Notes: generated by a model from the letters alone, not told the origin. A stretch of DNA of 64,000 nucleotides from an uncultured Flavobacteriaceae bacterium (GCA_947488345.1 CANKZQ010000005.1:186001-250000), one strand, 5' to 3'; positions 46,007 to 55,004 are shown, counted from the stretch's first letter. Made by a program: numbers and translations.

Positions 46007-46819
46007 ATGAGATATTTATTTTTCTTAGTTGTACTTGTTTCATCAGTTTCTTTTGCTCAAAAAGCAAAGGAAAAAGTGAAAGTGAATAAAGTTGAAAAAC
46101 AAATCATTCGTGACGGTAATGATTTGTACAAGCAGAATAATTATACTGATGCCGAAGTTCAGTATAAAAAAGCACTGGAGGTCAATCCTAATTATGAAAA
46201 AGCAAATTACAATCTAGGGAATGCCATTTACCAACAAAACAGGTTCAAAGAGGCACTTCCTATGTATGATTTAGTCACTAAAACTTCAGATAATAAGTTG
46301 ACCAAAGCTGAGAATTTTCATAATATGGGTAATGTCTTTATGAAAAGTAAAGAGTATGCAAAAGCCGTAGAGGCTTATAAAAATTCGTTGCGAAACAATT
46401 CCAAGGATGATGAGACACGTTATAATTTGGCACTGGCACAGAAATTATTGAAAAATCAAGCTGATAATAAAGAAAAAGACAAGAATAACAAAGATAAGAA
46501 CAACGATAAAAAAGATCAGAAGAAAGAAAATAAAGATCAGAATAAAGACAAAAAAGACCAGAATAAGGACAAGAAAGAAGGCGACAAAGGAGACAAGGAT
46601 AAAGATAAGAAAGGCGATAATAAGAACGATCAAAACAAGGATAAGCAGGGTGAAAATGAGAAAAAGAAGAAAAACCCTCAGCCTAAAAAAAATCAACTTT
46701 CTAAAGAACAAATAAAGCAGCTACTTGAAGCGATGAATAATGAAGAGAATAAGACGCAGAAAAAAGTGAATGCAAAAAAAGCACGAGGAAGAAAGGTAAA
46801 GCAAGCGAAAGATTGGTAG
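46007..46819 (+). CDS. batC: BatC, TPR protein with charged tail
   Basis: A 270-residue protein with a signal (VVLVSSVSFAQ), then three TPR units from about residue 30 to 145 (DAEVQYKKALEVNPNYEKA, NLGNAIYQQNRFKEALPMY, AEAYKNSLRNNSKDDETRY-like). Residues of about 150-225 are almost only K, D, N, E and Q in KDKKDQNK-like steps. The final part (LSKEQIKQLLEAMNNEENKTQKKV) resembles a helical segment seen at the end of other BatC proteins. The low-complexity tract is likely disordered and may vary in length between strains. The start is one base behind batB. Confidence 0.87.
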   Translation: MRYLFFLVVLVSSVSFAQKAKEKVKVNKVEKQIIRDGNDLYKQNNYTDAEVQYKKALEVNPNYEKANYNLGNAIYQQNRFKEALPMYDLVTKTSDNKLTKAENFHNMGNVFMKSKEYAKAVEAYKNSLRNNSKDDETRYNLALAQKLLKNQADNKEKDKNNKDKNNDKKDQKKENKDQNKDKKDQNKDKKEGDKGDKDKDKKGDNKNDQNKDKQGENEKKKKNPQPKKNQLSKEQIKQLLEAMNNEENKTQKKVNAKKARGRKVKQAKDW

Positions 46820-46823
46820 AAAG

Positions 46824-47204
46824 ATGAATTTAAACCAGGTAACAATTCCGTCGATTGATGTGTATAAAGCCACTGAGTTTTATAAAACTCTTGGGTTAAA
46901 ATTAATTGTGAATGCGTTGCCAAGATATGTGAGATTCGAATGTCCTGATGGCGAGGCGACTTTTTCGATACATTTGGTCGAAGAATTACCAAAAGGCCAT
47001 GGGATAACCTTGTATTTCGAAAATGAAAACTTAGATGAGATTATTAATGATTTGGTTCATAAAGGAGTGCAGTTCGATGAATTGCCAAATGACAAATCTT
47101 GGGGTTGGCGTGAAGCTCGTCTACACGATTTAGATAAGAATAAAATTATTATTTTTCACGGTGGTACATATAGAAAGAACCCGCCATGGAGAGTTGAAGA
47201 TTGA
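46824..47204 (+). CDS. VOC-family (glyoxalase fold) protein
   Basis: A 126-residue single-domain VOC protein: the first beta-alpha-beta unit is LNQVTIPSIDVYKATEFYKTLG in pieces, with HLVEELPKGHGITLYFE in the middle and LHDLDKNKIIIFHGGTYRKNPPW at the end. Candidate metal ligands are the His in FSIHLVEE and a late Glu, but the usual first ligand His is Thr/Pro here, so catalysis is uncertain. It sits inside the bat operon, 4 bases behind batC, and its stop overlaps the region just ahead of the batD start. Its role with the Bat proteins is unknown. Confidence 0.8.
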   Translation: MNLNQVTIPSIDVYKATEFYKTLGLKLIVNALPRYVRFECPDGEATFSIHLVEELPKGHGITLYFENENLDEIINDLVHKGVQFDELPNDKSWGWREARLHDLDKNKIIIFHGGTYRKNPPWRVED

Positions 47205-47206
47205 AC

Positions 47207-48973
47207 ATGATAAAAAGAGTTGGAATAGTATTATTATTGATTTTTTGGAGCCAAGATGTCTTGGCGCAAGAACTATCGTTTAAAACAGCCGTTAGTAAAA
47301 ATAGACTGGGTTCAAATGAACGCTTGCGAATTACCTTTTCAATCAATAAACAAGGTGCTGATAATTTTACGCCACCTAAATTTAAAAATTTCAAATTATT
47401 AGCGGGCCCGATGCAGTCAACGAATTTTTCTTACACCAATGGGAAAAAGTCTTTCGAACAATCATATACTTATACCATCCAGCCGATAAAGAAAGGAGTC
47501 TATACGATACCTTCAGCGAGCATAGAGTATGAAGGTAAAGTTCTTAAAACAAATACGGTAAAAATCACAGTCACGGGTGCCGTCGAAATTCCTACAGACC
47601 CTAATGATCCTAGTTATATTGCTTCGCAAAATGTACATCTGGTTGCCGAAATCTCGAATACGAAACCTTATGTTGGTGAAAGTATATCTGTTGTGTATAA
47701 ATTGTATGTCGATGTGAATAATGTATCGGTTAGAAATACAAGAGAATTAGAAGCTCCTTCATTTAATGGTTTTTGGAATCAGAATATCAATGTGAATCAA
47801 TGGGAACCAAAGATGAGCGAGTTTAGAGGGAAACCACATCGGTATGTAATCGTCAAGAAGGCCGTTTTGATTCCGCAAAAAGCGGGGAAATTAACAATTG
47901 ATCCAATGAGTATCGAGGTGGCCGCAGGAGTGCCTATTGGGAGAACAGATTTATTCGGAAATAGAATGTCTAAAAATACCAATTTGACGGTAACAACAGG
48001 CAGAAGAACAGTAAATGTAAAGTCGTTACCAGAAGAAAATAAGCCAGCCAACTTTTCAGGGGCTGTTGGGAATTTAGATTTTAAAGTAACTGCCAGTAAA
48101 ACAGAATTAAAAGCCAATGAATCAGCACAAATTAGGGTAGAAGTTGCAGGGAAAGGAAATTTAAAATTAATAGACTTACCTGGCATAGAAACCCCTAATG
48201 GATTAGAAAAATACGAACCAGAACATAAAGAAAGTATTAGAACGAATTTGAGCGGATTGAATGGAAAAGTATACGACCAATACACCGTAGTGCCTCAATA
48301 TAAAGGGAAGTACAAAATTCCACCGGTATCGTTCTCTTATTTTAACTTAAAAGAAAAGGTGTATAAAACGGTGACTACGGCACCTATTTTTATAAATGCT
48401 CCGCAAGGAGCAACCCCATCAGGAAGTGACGATGCTGTTGTTGCAAAAAGAGATGTTGTTAGCTCTGGAGCCACGATTCGCTATATAAGCAATAGCACAC
48501 GTCTAAAACCAATAGGTAAAACAAGGGATTTTCTAAATTCTAATACCTTTTATGCGTTACTTGCGCTACCATTATTAGCGATTCCGATTGGGATCTTTAT
48601 CGGGAAACAAAAGCGAGCAAGAGATGGTGATGTTGTAGGAAACAAAAGACGAAAAGCAGACCGTTTAGCTCGAAAATACTTATCGGAAGCTCAAAAGCAA
48701 TTAGGGAATAAAGAACCATTCTATATTGCGTTGGAAAGGGCGTTGCATAATTATTTGAAAGCAAAACTGCAAGTAGAAACTTCAGATATTAGCAAAGAAA
48801 AAATAGCAGCCATTTTAAAAGATAAAGGGGTCGATGCAGCGACGATTTCGGCTTTTGTCAAAGTGTTAAATGACAGTGATTTTGCACGATACGCTCCGAG
48901 CACTGATGGGATGATGCAACAAGAATATGAAAATGCAAAACAAGTAATTACGAAAATTGATAAGCAATTATAA
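47207..48973 (+). CDS. batD: BatD, exported membrane protein
   Basis: From the ATG at 47207 the product has 588 residues. A signal (VLLLIFWSQDVLAQ) precedes several immunoglobulin-like beta domains (KTAVSKNRLGSNERLRITFS and KVTASKTELKANESAQIRVEV start two of them), a membrane helix near 455-475 (ALLALPLLAIPIGIFIG) and a cytoplasmic helical tail (ALERALHNYLKAKLQVET). This is the BatD 'oxygen tolerance' architecture. The longer frame from TTG 47201 adds only two residues. Two bases separate it from the VOC stop. Confidence 0.9.
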   Translation: MIKRVGIVLLLIFWSQDVLAQELSFKTAVSKNRLGSNERLRITFSINKQGADNFTPPKFKNFKLLAGPMQSTNFSYTNGKKSFEQSYTYTIQPIKKGVYTIPSASIEYEGKVLKTNTVKITVTGAVEIPTDPNDPSYIASQNVHLVAEISNTKPYVGESISVVYKLYVDVNNVSVRNTRELEAPSFNGFWNQNINVNQWEPKMSEFRGKPHRYVIVKKAVLIPQKAGKLTIDPMSIEVAAGVPIGRTDLFGNRMSKNTNLTVTTGRRTVNVKSLPEENKPANFSGAVGNLDFKVTASKTELKANESAQIRVEVAGKGNLKLIDLPGIETPNGLEKYEPEHKESIRTNLSGLNGKVYDQYTVVPQYKGKYKIPPVSFSYFNLKEKVYKTVTTAPIFINAPQGATPSGSDDAVVAKRDVVSSGATIRYISNSTRLKPIGKTRDFLNSNTFYALLALPLLAIPIGIFIGKQKRARDGDVVGNKRRKADRLARKYLSEAQKQLGNKEPFYIALERALHNYLKAKLQVETSDISKEKIAAILKDKGVDAATISAFVKVLNDSDFARYAPSTDGMMQQEYENAKQVITKIDKQL

Positions 48974-48976
48974 AGA

Positions 48977-49002
48977 TGTCACCCTGAGCGCAGTCGAAGG
49001 GT
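48977..49002. repeat. Second class of palindromic intergenic repeat
   Basis: TGTCACCCTGAGCG... ends ...GTCGAAGGGT; the arms ACCCT (48981-48985) and AGGGT (48998-49002) can pair. It fills the 40-base gap between batD and batE. Sequences of this type recur in many bacterial genomes; only one copy is in the window. It could affect mRNA stability at the end of batD. Confidence 0.75.
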
Positions 49003-49013
49003 CTTAATTTAGT

Positions 49014-49769
49014 ATGAAGAATATTTTATTTATAACAATTTTAATTTTATCGAACGTATTGTTTGCCCAATCGGCCGACAGTTTGTTTGTAGAGGCTAAT
49101 AAGTTATATCAGCAAGAGAATTATGTCGAATCCTTATCGTTATATGAGCAGATCGAAGCAGGTAACTTAGCTTCTGATGATTTGTATTTCAACATGGCAA
49201 ATGCTTATTATAAAACCAATAAAGTAGCGCCTGCCGTGTATTACTATGAAAAGGCCTTATTATTGAACCCAAATCATACAGATGCGGCGTATAATTTAAC
49301 ATTTGCTCGTCGTATGGGAATTGATAATATTGAAGCGCTTCCCAAGAGTATTGCACAAAAGTTTACAGACAGTATTATCTTAAGATTGTCCTATAACGCA
49401 TGGGCATACATTGCTGTATCGTTTTCTTTTTTATTCGCCTTGCTATTTTTATTGTATCATTTTTCTTACAGTTCTGGTCGTAAACGTTTTTATTTTATTG
49501 CGAGTATTCTAAGCGCTATTTTTATTATAGTGACGGTGTCATTTGCCTACAGTAATTACGAGTACATAACGAACTATAAAACAGCTATTGTCTTTGCTGA
49601 GCAAAGTGATGTGAAAAGTGCGCCAACAAGTTCAGGTGAAATTGATTTTGAATTGCACGAAGGCACAAAAGTACAATTGCTAGAGCGTCTAGATGATTGG
49701 CGAAAAATTAAGATTGCCGATGGTAAAATAGGTTGGATCGCTGCAGCGGATATTAAAGAGCTACAATAA
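49014..49769 (+). CDS. batE: BatE, TPR and SH3-like protein
   Basis: A 251-residue protein: signal (LILSNVLFAQ), TPR units in residues 22-100 (ADSLFVEANKLYQQENYVES, MANAYYKTNKVAPAVYYYEKA), two membrane helices near 130-150 (AYIAVSFSFLFALLFLLY) and 165-180, then a C-terminal bacterial SH3 domain (KSAPTSSGEIDFELHEGTKV, IKIADGKIGWIAAAD). This is the BatE layout and closes the operon. No terminator is evident before the convergent methyltransferase. Confidence 0.9.
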   Translation: MKNILFITILILSNVLFAQSADSLFVEANKLYQQENYVESLSLYEQIEAGNLASDDLYFNMANAYYKTNKVAPAVYYYEKALLLNPNHTDAAYNLTFARRMGIDNIEALPKSIAQKFTDSIILRLSYNAWAYIAVSFSFLFALLFLLYHFSYSSGRKRFYFIASILSAIFIIVTVSFAYSNYEYITNYKTAIVFAEQSDVKSAPTSSGEIDFELHEGTKVQLLERLDDWRKIKIADGKIGWIAAADIKELQ

Positions 49770-49825
49770 TTAAAAATTGTAGGTGTTTATTAATGAAGTT
49801 CTGAGATAAATTTTAAGGTGATAGG

Positions 49826-50593
49826 TCACTTAAAACAAACAGGTAAAATCTCATTATCCATCAAACGATATAAATCAATTTCCTTCTTAGAAAGTTGTTG
49901 AGAGTAGTTTACTTCATTAACTTCAAATCCTACAACTCTTAAACGATCAAAATAATCACTTCCATACACACGTACATGATCGTATTGTCCAAAATGTTTG
50001 GCACGTTCTTCAGGTGACGTAATGCTAAAATCTTCATAGGTGATTGCTCTGGAGTAATCTTGTGGTATTTGCAGTATGGCCATGCCTCCTTTTTTTAAGA
50101 CTCGATAGAGCTCCTGCATGGCTTTTTTATCATCTGGAATATGTTCTAATACATGATTACAAAAGATGATGTCAAAACTATCATTATCAAAAGGAAGATC
50201 GCAAATATCGGCCTTTACATCTACGATAGGAGAGTAAAGATCAGCAGTTACTATGTCTAGATGCGATAATTTTTTAAAACGTTTCAAAAAGCATTGTTCG
50301 GGCGCCATGTGCAATACCTTTTTTGTGGTAGATCCGTCAAAAAAATCAGTGTCATTTTTTAAGTATAACCATAATAAACGATGTCGTTCTAATGACAAGG
50401 TGCTTGGTGACAATACATTTGGGCGTTGTGTGCCATAACCATAGGGTAAAAATTTCCGAAAGCTTTTACCATCAATTGGATCTGTATATCTTGAACCTTT
50501 TAAATACAACGCAAATATTGGACGGACCCAATAGCTGACTTTAATCAGCCACGGTCGTGGTATGGTATTGAGTATGTATTTGAAAAACTTCAA
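49826..50593 (-). CDS. Class I SAM-dependent methyltransferase
   Basis: A 255-residue Methyltransf_11-type enzyme. Motif I is degenerate (VLHMAPEQCFLKRF), followed by DICDLPFDNDSFDIIFCNHVLEHI in pieces (motifs II-III) and ELYRVLKKGGMAILQIP. HMAPEQ in place of the usual GxGxG marks a recognised subgroup with unknown substrate. The start is TTG at 50593: no in-frame ATG precedes motif I and the N-terminal helix. It lies six bases behind the cupin stop and ends the map operon. Confidence 0.82.
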   Translation of the reverse strand: MKFFKYILNTIPRPWLIKVSYWVRPIFALYLKGSRYTDPIDGKSFRKFLPYGYGTQRPNVLSPSTLSLERHRLLWLYLKNDTDFFDGSTTKKVLHMAPEQCFLKRFKKLSHLDIVTADLYSPIVDVKADICDLPFDNDSFDIIFCNHVLEHIPDDKKAMQELYRVLKKGGMAILQIPQDYSRAITYEDFSITSPEERAKHFGQYDHVRVYGSDYFDRLRVVGFEVNEVNYSQQLSKKEIDLYRLMDNEILPVCFK

Positions 50594-50599
50594 AACAAC

Positions 50600-50917
50600 C
50601 TATTTATAATCTTCTCTTACAGGACAAAAAGTATCAATAACTTTACAATCAGTAAGGGCTTTAGCGCTATGTTTAACATGCGAAGCTATAATGGCAGACA
50701 TACCAGGTTTAAGTATACGCGTTTGGCCATCAATAGTCATTTCTAATTCACCAGAAATAACATGTGTGATTTGCTCATGTATATGAGCATGTTCAGGCAG
50801 TGTTGCGTCTTTATCAATTGAAACATGTCCGATAGTCAAGTTTTCGGTGTGGATAAAACGCGCACGAAGTCCTTCGAAAAGTTCTTTTTCCGGAATATTG
50901 GAAACTTCTTGTATCAT
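50600..50917 (-). CDS. Small cupin-domain protein
   Basis: A 105-residue single-cupin protein. Motif 1 reads LPEHAHIHEQITHVISGELEMTI in pieces (HAHIHEQ with the metal-binding His and Glu residues) and motif 2 reads PGMSAIIASHVKHSAKAL with a later His. Such proteins bind a metal and may act as isomerases, dioxygenases or sensors; the substrate is unknown. There is no gap between the map stop and this start, so the two are coupled. Confidence 0.85.
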   Translation of the reverse strand: MIQEVSNIPEKELFEGLRARFIHTENLTIGHVSIDKDATLPEHAHIHEQITHVISGELEMTIDGQTRILKPGMSAIIASHVKHSAKALTDCKVIDTFCPVREDYK

Positions 50918-51736
50918 CTAATTGGCGAGTTCTGTTTGACGAAATTCATCTTCTTCATTACTTTCAATACCTAAGGCATCATACACATATTTAAAAGTCG
51001 AAAGTAATTCTGGCTTACCATTTACGATCGCTACATCATGTTCAAAATGTGCAGAAGGTTTTCCATCTGCCGTTAAAATAGTCCAACCGTCTTTTAAATG
51101 CTTTGTTTTATGAGTTCCCAAATTAATCATGGGCTCAATGGCGACCACCATGCCATTTTTAAATTTCTTACCTCTACCTCGTTTCCCATAATTTGGCATT
51201 TCAGGATCTTCATGCATTTTTCTACCTAAGCCATGACCAACCAATTCACGAACCACACCATAACCATGAGATTCACAATAATGTTGAATGGCAAAGCCAA
51301 CATCGCCAACTCTATTACCTACTTTAAATTCACGAATGCCTTCATACAGACTTTCTTTCGTGACTTGCAACAATTTCTTGGTTTCTTCAGCAACTTCACC
51401 TACTTGAAAGGTGTAGGCGTGATCGCCATAAAAACCATTTTTGAGAACACCACAATCTATAGAAATAATATCTCCGTCTTCAAGAGGTTTGCTATTTGGA
51501 ATACCATGAACCACCTGCGCATTTGGACTCATGCATAAAGTGTTCGGAAAATCATATAGGCCTAAAAAACCAGGAATTGCTTGTTGATCTCTAATAAATT
51601 CTTCCGCTATTTTATCAAGTTGAAGTGTGGTAACACCGGGTTGAACCTCGCTAGCAAGTAAGCCCAATGTTTTAGAAACTATCAGTGCACTCTCGCGCAT
51701 CAATTCTATTTCTTCTCTTGTTTTTATCTTAATCAT
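50918..51736 (-). CDS. map: Type I methionine aminopeptidase
   Basis: Removes the N-terminal Met from new proteins; essential and cytoplasmic. The 272-residue protein has the five metal ligands in IISIDCGVLKNGFYGDHAYTF (two Asp), GHGLGRKMHEDPEMPNYG (His), MVVAIEPMINLGT (Glu) and HFEHDVAIV (Glu position followed by the catalytic region). VVHGIPN supplies the substrate-side His. It belongs to an operon with the HAD-like gene upstream and the cupin and methyltransferase genes downstream. Confidence 0.96.
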   Translation of the reverse strand: MIKIKTREEIELMRESALIVSKTLGLLASEVQPGVTTLQLDKIAEEFIRDQQAIPGFLGLYDFPNTLCMSPNAQVVHGIPNSKPLEDGDIISIDCGVLKNGFYGDHAYTFQVGEVAEETKKLLQVTKESLYEGIREFKVGNRVGDVGFAIQHYCESHGYGVVRELVGHGLGRKMHEDPEMPNYGKRGRGKKFKNGMVVAIEPMINLGTHKTKHLKDGWTILTADGKPSAHFEHDVAIVNGKPELLSTFKYVYDALGIESNEEDEFRQTELAN

Positions 51737-51745
51737 ACTATAAAT

Positions 51746-52147
51746 TTAAAAGCGCCAAAAACTTTTTTTCTTTTTAGGAACTTTAGCCGTCGGATCATTA
51801 GTGATTTTTCGATAAATCTCACCCCAACCTAGCATACCACCTATGTTTCTATCGTCAATAAAAAGGTCGGCATTAATTTTTCTACTTACCTTACCTTCAA
51901 ATATTTCCTCAGGATAATTCTTATTTACCGCGTAAAATTCGATGCCATTTTTTCTGCAAAATGCAACAGCCTCATTTAATTTACTTCCATTTCTATAGGT
52001 CCAAAGAATTAAACGGTGGCCATCATTTTGTAGTTGTTTCAACGTATCAAAAGCAAAGATTTTAGCACTCCCAATTTGAGGATAAGCGTCTTCAACTATC
52101 GTTCCGTCGAAATCTACAGCAATGATTAAATGATTTTTAGGTAACAT
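51746..52147 (-). CDS. HAD-like hydrolase, BT0820 type
   Basis: A 133-residue HAD-superfamily protein: the nucleophile motif is IAVDFDGTIVED, motif II lies in ILWTYRNGSKL, and the C-terminal acidic motif is LFIDDRNIGG. There is no cap domain, so the enzyme has a short core and may act on a large substrate or a sugar phosphate. It resembles a structurally known Bacteroides protein group (BT0820-like). First gene of the operon that contains map. Confidence 0.82.
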   Translation of the reverse strand: MLPKNHLIIAVDFDGTIVEDAYPQIGSAKIFAFDTLKQLQNDGHRLILWTYRNGSKLNEAVAFCRKNGIEFYAVNKNYPEEIFEGKVSRKINADLFIDDRNIGGMLGWGEIYRKITNDPTAKVPKKKKSFWRF

Positions 52148-52166
52148 GTTCGTTTTTTGATTTTTG

Positions 52167-52202
52167 CAAATTTAGTGTATTATACCCTAATTCTACTACA
52201 AA
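52167..52202 (-). promoter_or_regulatory. Promoter of the map operon
   Basis: Minus strand TTTG (52202-52199) and TAAATTTG (52174-52167), spacer 24 bases, about 20 bases ahead of the HAD-like gene start. The spacer is slightly longer than the usual range. Confidence 0.45.
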
Positions 52203-52237
52203 GAGATAAAAAACCAGCGATATCTAAGATAAAAATG

Positions 52238-52774
52238 TTATTGTTTATGAGCGTCGAAATAGGTGTGTTTATAATTTTTCCCAGAAAGTATTTTTAATAT
52301 GTCTTTTTCGAGACTTTTTTTAGGTTGTTCGACAAAACGATTGATTTCTTTTCCATTTTTATAAAAAATGAGTGTCGGCGTTCTGCGTATATCAAAACCT
52401 TCTTGTAAATTAGTTGGTGTTTTTTTAGCTCTATTTAACGCAACGATTTCTAGGTGTTCTTCATTAAAATTGATAGCCTTTAAAATTTTTGAAAGCCTAG
52501 GAATTTCTCTATGACTATCATGACACCAAACCGACATAAACACCTTGATTGTAACTCCGTCAAGGTGATTCTTCAATTTTTTTATTGTTTTTTGATTGAG
52601 CTCATACGCCTCATAGCTTTCATTGAACCATTTAGCATGAGGTTGTTGTTCGAAAAAACGCATTGATTTTTGTCCGACATAATCCGTGCGATTTTGCTCA
52701 ATTGTTTCTTTCTTTTGTGCATTTAACGAAAGTGTCGAAAAAAAAACACTTAGAAGAAAAATAGTTCGTTTCAT
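52238..52774 (-). CDS. Thioredoxin-fold protein with single active-site Cys
   Basis: From the ATG at 52774 the product has 178 residues, with a signal (LSVFFSTLSLNAQ). The fold is thioredoxin-like: VFMSVWCHDSHREIPRL holds the active site and RRTPTLIFYKNGKE the cis-Pro loop. The centre is CHDS, so the resolving Cys is Ser, as in the WCGDS group of thioredoxin-family proteins. It may bind a ligand or act as a monothiol enzyme; exported location is inferred. It follows gpmI by nine bases. Confidence 0.8.
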   Translation of the reverse strand: MKRTIFLLSVFFSTLSLNAQKKETIEQNRTDYVGQKSMRFFEQQPHAKWFNESYEAYELNQKTIKKLKNHLDGVTIKVFMSVWCHDSHREIPRLSKILKAINFNEEHLEIVALNRAKKTPTNLQEGFDIRRTPTLIFYKNGKEINRFVEQPKKSLEKDILKILSGKNYKHTYFDAHKQ

Positions 52775-52783
52775 ATAGTTCAA

Positions 52784-54298
52784 TTAAAGTAATGAATCTT
52801 CAGTCATAATTGCAGGTTTTGGGATGCCGATCAACTCCAATACTGTTGGCGCAATATTTGCCAAAATACCATCTTTAATAGTTTGCAATTCATGATCAAC
52901 CAAGATGACAGGCACCGGATTCGTCGTATGCGCTGTATTTGGTGATCCGTCTTCATTCATCATCGTTTCACTATTGCCATGATCGGCAATAATGATGCCA
53001 GTATAGTCATTTTTTAGTGCAACATCTATAATTTTTTCGGTACATCGATCTACTTTTTCAGCAGCTTTCACAGCCGCTTCAAAGACTCCCGTGTGCCCTA
53101 CCATATCGGTATTGGCGAAATTTAAACAAATAAAATCTGCTTCTTGACTTTGAAGTTCCGGTATGATAGCATCCGTTATTTCTTGGGCACTCATTTCGGG
53201 TTGTAAATCATAAGTGGCCACTTTTGGAGAAGGGCACATCAATCGTTTTTCGCCCTTAAATTCTTGTTCTCGACCTCCCGAAAAGAAAAAAGTAACATGC
53301 GGATATTTTTCCGTTTCGGCAATTCGAATTTGTTTTTTATGATGCTTTTCTAAAATTTCACCAAGGGTTTGGGTGAGATCTTCTTTAGGATAAATAACAT
53401 GTACATTCTCGTATGTATCGTCATAATTTGTCATCGTCACATAATGCAAATTCAATTTGTGCATATTGTATTCGTGAAAATCTTCTTGCGATAAAGCCTG
53501 TGTTAGTTGGCGACCTCTGTCGGTTCTAAAATTGAAGAAAATAACGACGTCGTCATCTTCGATGGTGGCAATAGGTGTTGATTGCTCATCAACCAGTACA
53601 ATAGGTTTTATGAATTCATCGGTAATATCCTCATCATAACTATCTTGAATTGCTCGCTTTGCATTTGTTGCTTTCAAACCGATACCATTCACCAATAAAT
53701 CATAGGCTAGTTTTACGCGTTCCCAACGTTTGTCTCTATCCATCGCGTAATAGCGTCCAACAATTGATGCTAACTGACTATTGTGATTTGGAAGGAATTC
53801 TTGTAGGTCAGCGATAAAATTAATGCCCGATTCTGGATCAACGTCTCTACCATCCGTAAAGGCATGAATATAACTCTTCACACCTTCATCATCAGCAGCT
53901 TTTACCAAACCCTTCACGTGATTGATATGAGAATGCACGCCGCCATCAGAAACCAATCCTAAAAAATGAACCTTTTTTGAATATTTCTTAGCATAGCTAA
54001 GCGCATTTTTTAACACTTTTTCTTCAGCAAGTTCTTCATTCTCAACTGCCAAATTAATTTTTGCTAAGTCTTGATACACAATTCTTCCGGCCCCCAAATT
54101 CATATGTCCAACTTCACTGTTACCCATTTGGCCTTCAGGTAGACCAACATGCAAACCATCTGTTCTTAAGGTGGCGTTGGGATATTTTGAATAGAGCGAA
54201 TCGATAAACGGAGTATGTGCTTTTGCGATAGCAGAGACTTCTGGGTTTTCAGAAATTCCCCATCCATCAAGGATTACTAAAATGACTTTTTTATTCAT
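52784..54298 (-). CDS. gpmI: 2,3-bisphosphoglycerate-independent phosphoglycerate mutase
   Basis: Interconverts 3- and 2-phosphoglycerate in glycolysis using two Mn ions. The 504-residue protein from ATG 54298 has the metal-binding VILDGWG, the catalytic Ser in QMGNSEVGHMNLG, GLVSDGGVHSH, HAFTDGRDVDP, GRYYAMDRDKRW and the late ADHGNSE. It has the alkaline-phosphatase-like core with inserted transferase domain expected at this size. Twelve extra bases to 54310 are in frame, but MNKKVILVILDGWG is the usual start. Confidence 0.96.
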   Translation of the reverse strand: MNKKVILVILDGWGISENPEVSAIAKAHTPFIDSLYSKYPNATLRTDGLHVGLPEGQMGNSEVGHMNLGAGRIVYQDLAKINLAVENEELAEEKVLKNALSYAKKYSKKVHFLGLVSDGGVHSHINHVKGLVKAADDEGVKSYIHAFTDGRDVDPESGINFIADLQEFLPNHNSQLASIVGRYYAMDRDKRWERVKLAYDLLVNGIGLKATNAKRAIQDSYDEDITDEFIKPIVLVDEQSTPIATIEDDDVVIFFNFRTDRGRQLTQALSQEDFHEYNMHKLNLHYVTMTNYDDTYENVHVIYPKEDLTQTLGEILEKHHKKQIRIAETEKYPHVTFFFSGGREQEFKGEKRLMCPSPKVATYDLQPEMSAQEITDAIIPELQSQEADFICLNFANTDMVGHTGVFEAAVKAAEKVDRCTEKIIDVALKNDYTGIIIADHGNSETMMNEDGSPNTAHTTNPVPVILVDHELQTIKDGILANIAPTVLELIGIPKPAIMTEDSLL

Positions 54299-54327
54299 TG
54301 CGTTGTACATTCATAGTTGATATCTTA

Positions 54328-54335
54328 CAAAAATA
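54328..54335 (-). promoter_or_regulatory. -7 box of gpmI
   Basis: Minus strand TATTTTTG, 29 bases ahead of the gpmI ATG. A TTG at 54352-54350 is only 14 bases upstream, too close for a normal -33 element. Confidence 0.35.
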
Positions 54336-54542
54336 CTAATTTAATATACCAAGTTTTAAGTTTATCGAAGTTTTACCACTTCCATAATTTTCAGCTATGA
54401 AAATTCACAAATTAACATTATTTAAGAGGCCTTTAACTTTATTAATATTTTGGGTTAAACTTGAGTTAATCAGTGTTAAACACTACCGTTAGAACCCTTT
54501 TATTTCCTTCCTTTAGTTTATAATCTTATAAACCTCATTATT

Positions 54543-54965
54543 ATGAAAAAACTATTCTTATCCATGGCACTAGTTTTAGGATTTGCATTAAGCGCAAGTT
54601 CTTTGACGATAAATGATTCTTTCGAATCTATTAAGTATGAAAAAAACCTTACGGTAACTACAGAAGTGAGTACCTTTTGTAAGTTGATTGCAAAAGGAGA
54701 CATTGAAGGTGTTAAAAGTATGATTGCAGCCGGTACAGACATTAACAAAAAATCAGTAGGAATGACCCCTCTAATGTATGCAGCTCGACACAATCGTGTT
54801 GAAATTGTGAATCTATTAATTGCAAGAGGTGCTGATATAAAGATAAAATCTAATCGAGGATATTCAGCTTTAGATTATGCTGAAATGTCAAAAGCGGTCG
54901 ATGCCTATAAAGTCATCTCAGATGTCTTATATTCGAAAATTAAGAAGAAAAAGGCAGCACTTTAA
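54543..54965 (+). CDS. Exported ankyrin-repeat protein
   Basis: A 140-residue protein with a signal (LFLSMALVLGFALSASS) and two to three ankyrin repeats: FCKLIAKGDIEGVKSMIAAGTDIN, then GMTPLMYAARHNRVEIVNLLIARGADI and a third ending SALDYAEMSKAVDAYKVI. The tail is lysine-rich (YSKIKKKKAAL). Such small exported ankyrin proteins are protein-binding modules in the periplasm; no partner is visible next to it. A bidirectional terminator follows. Confidence 0.85.
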   Translation: MKKLFLSMALVLGFALSASSLTINDSFESIKYEKNLTVTTEVSTFCKLIAKGDIEGVKSMIAAGTDINKKSVGMTPLMYAARHNRVEIVNLLIARGADIKIKSNRGYSALDYAEMSKAVDAYKVISDVLYSKIKKKKAAL

Positions 54966-54970
54966 AAGAA

Positions 54971-55002
54971 AAAAAAAGAGAAGGGTTAACTTCTCTTTTT
55001 TT
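54971..55002. terminator. Bidirectional terminator between the ankyrin gene and ppa
   Basis: AAAAAAGAGAAG and CTTCTCTTTTTT pair around GGTTAA, with A and T tracts on the two sides. It serves both convergent genes. Confidence 0.85.
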
Positions 55003-55004
55003 AG

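Noticed and set aside
46445-46711. Minus-strand frame rich in Leu, Ile and Phe, resembling a membrane protein
   Set aside because: It is the antisense image of the K/D/N-rich tract of BatC.
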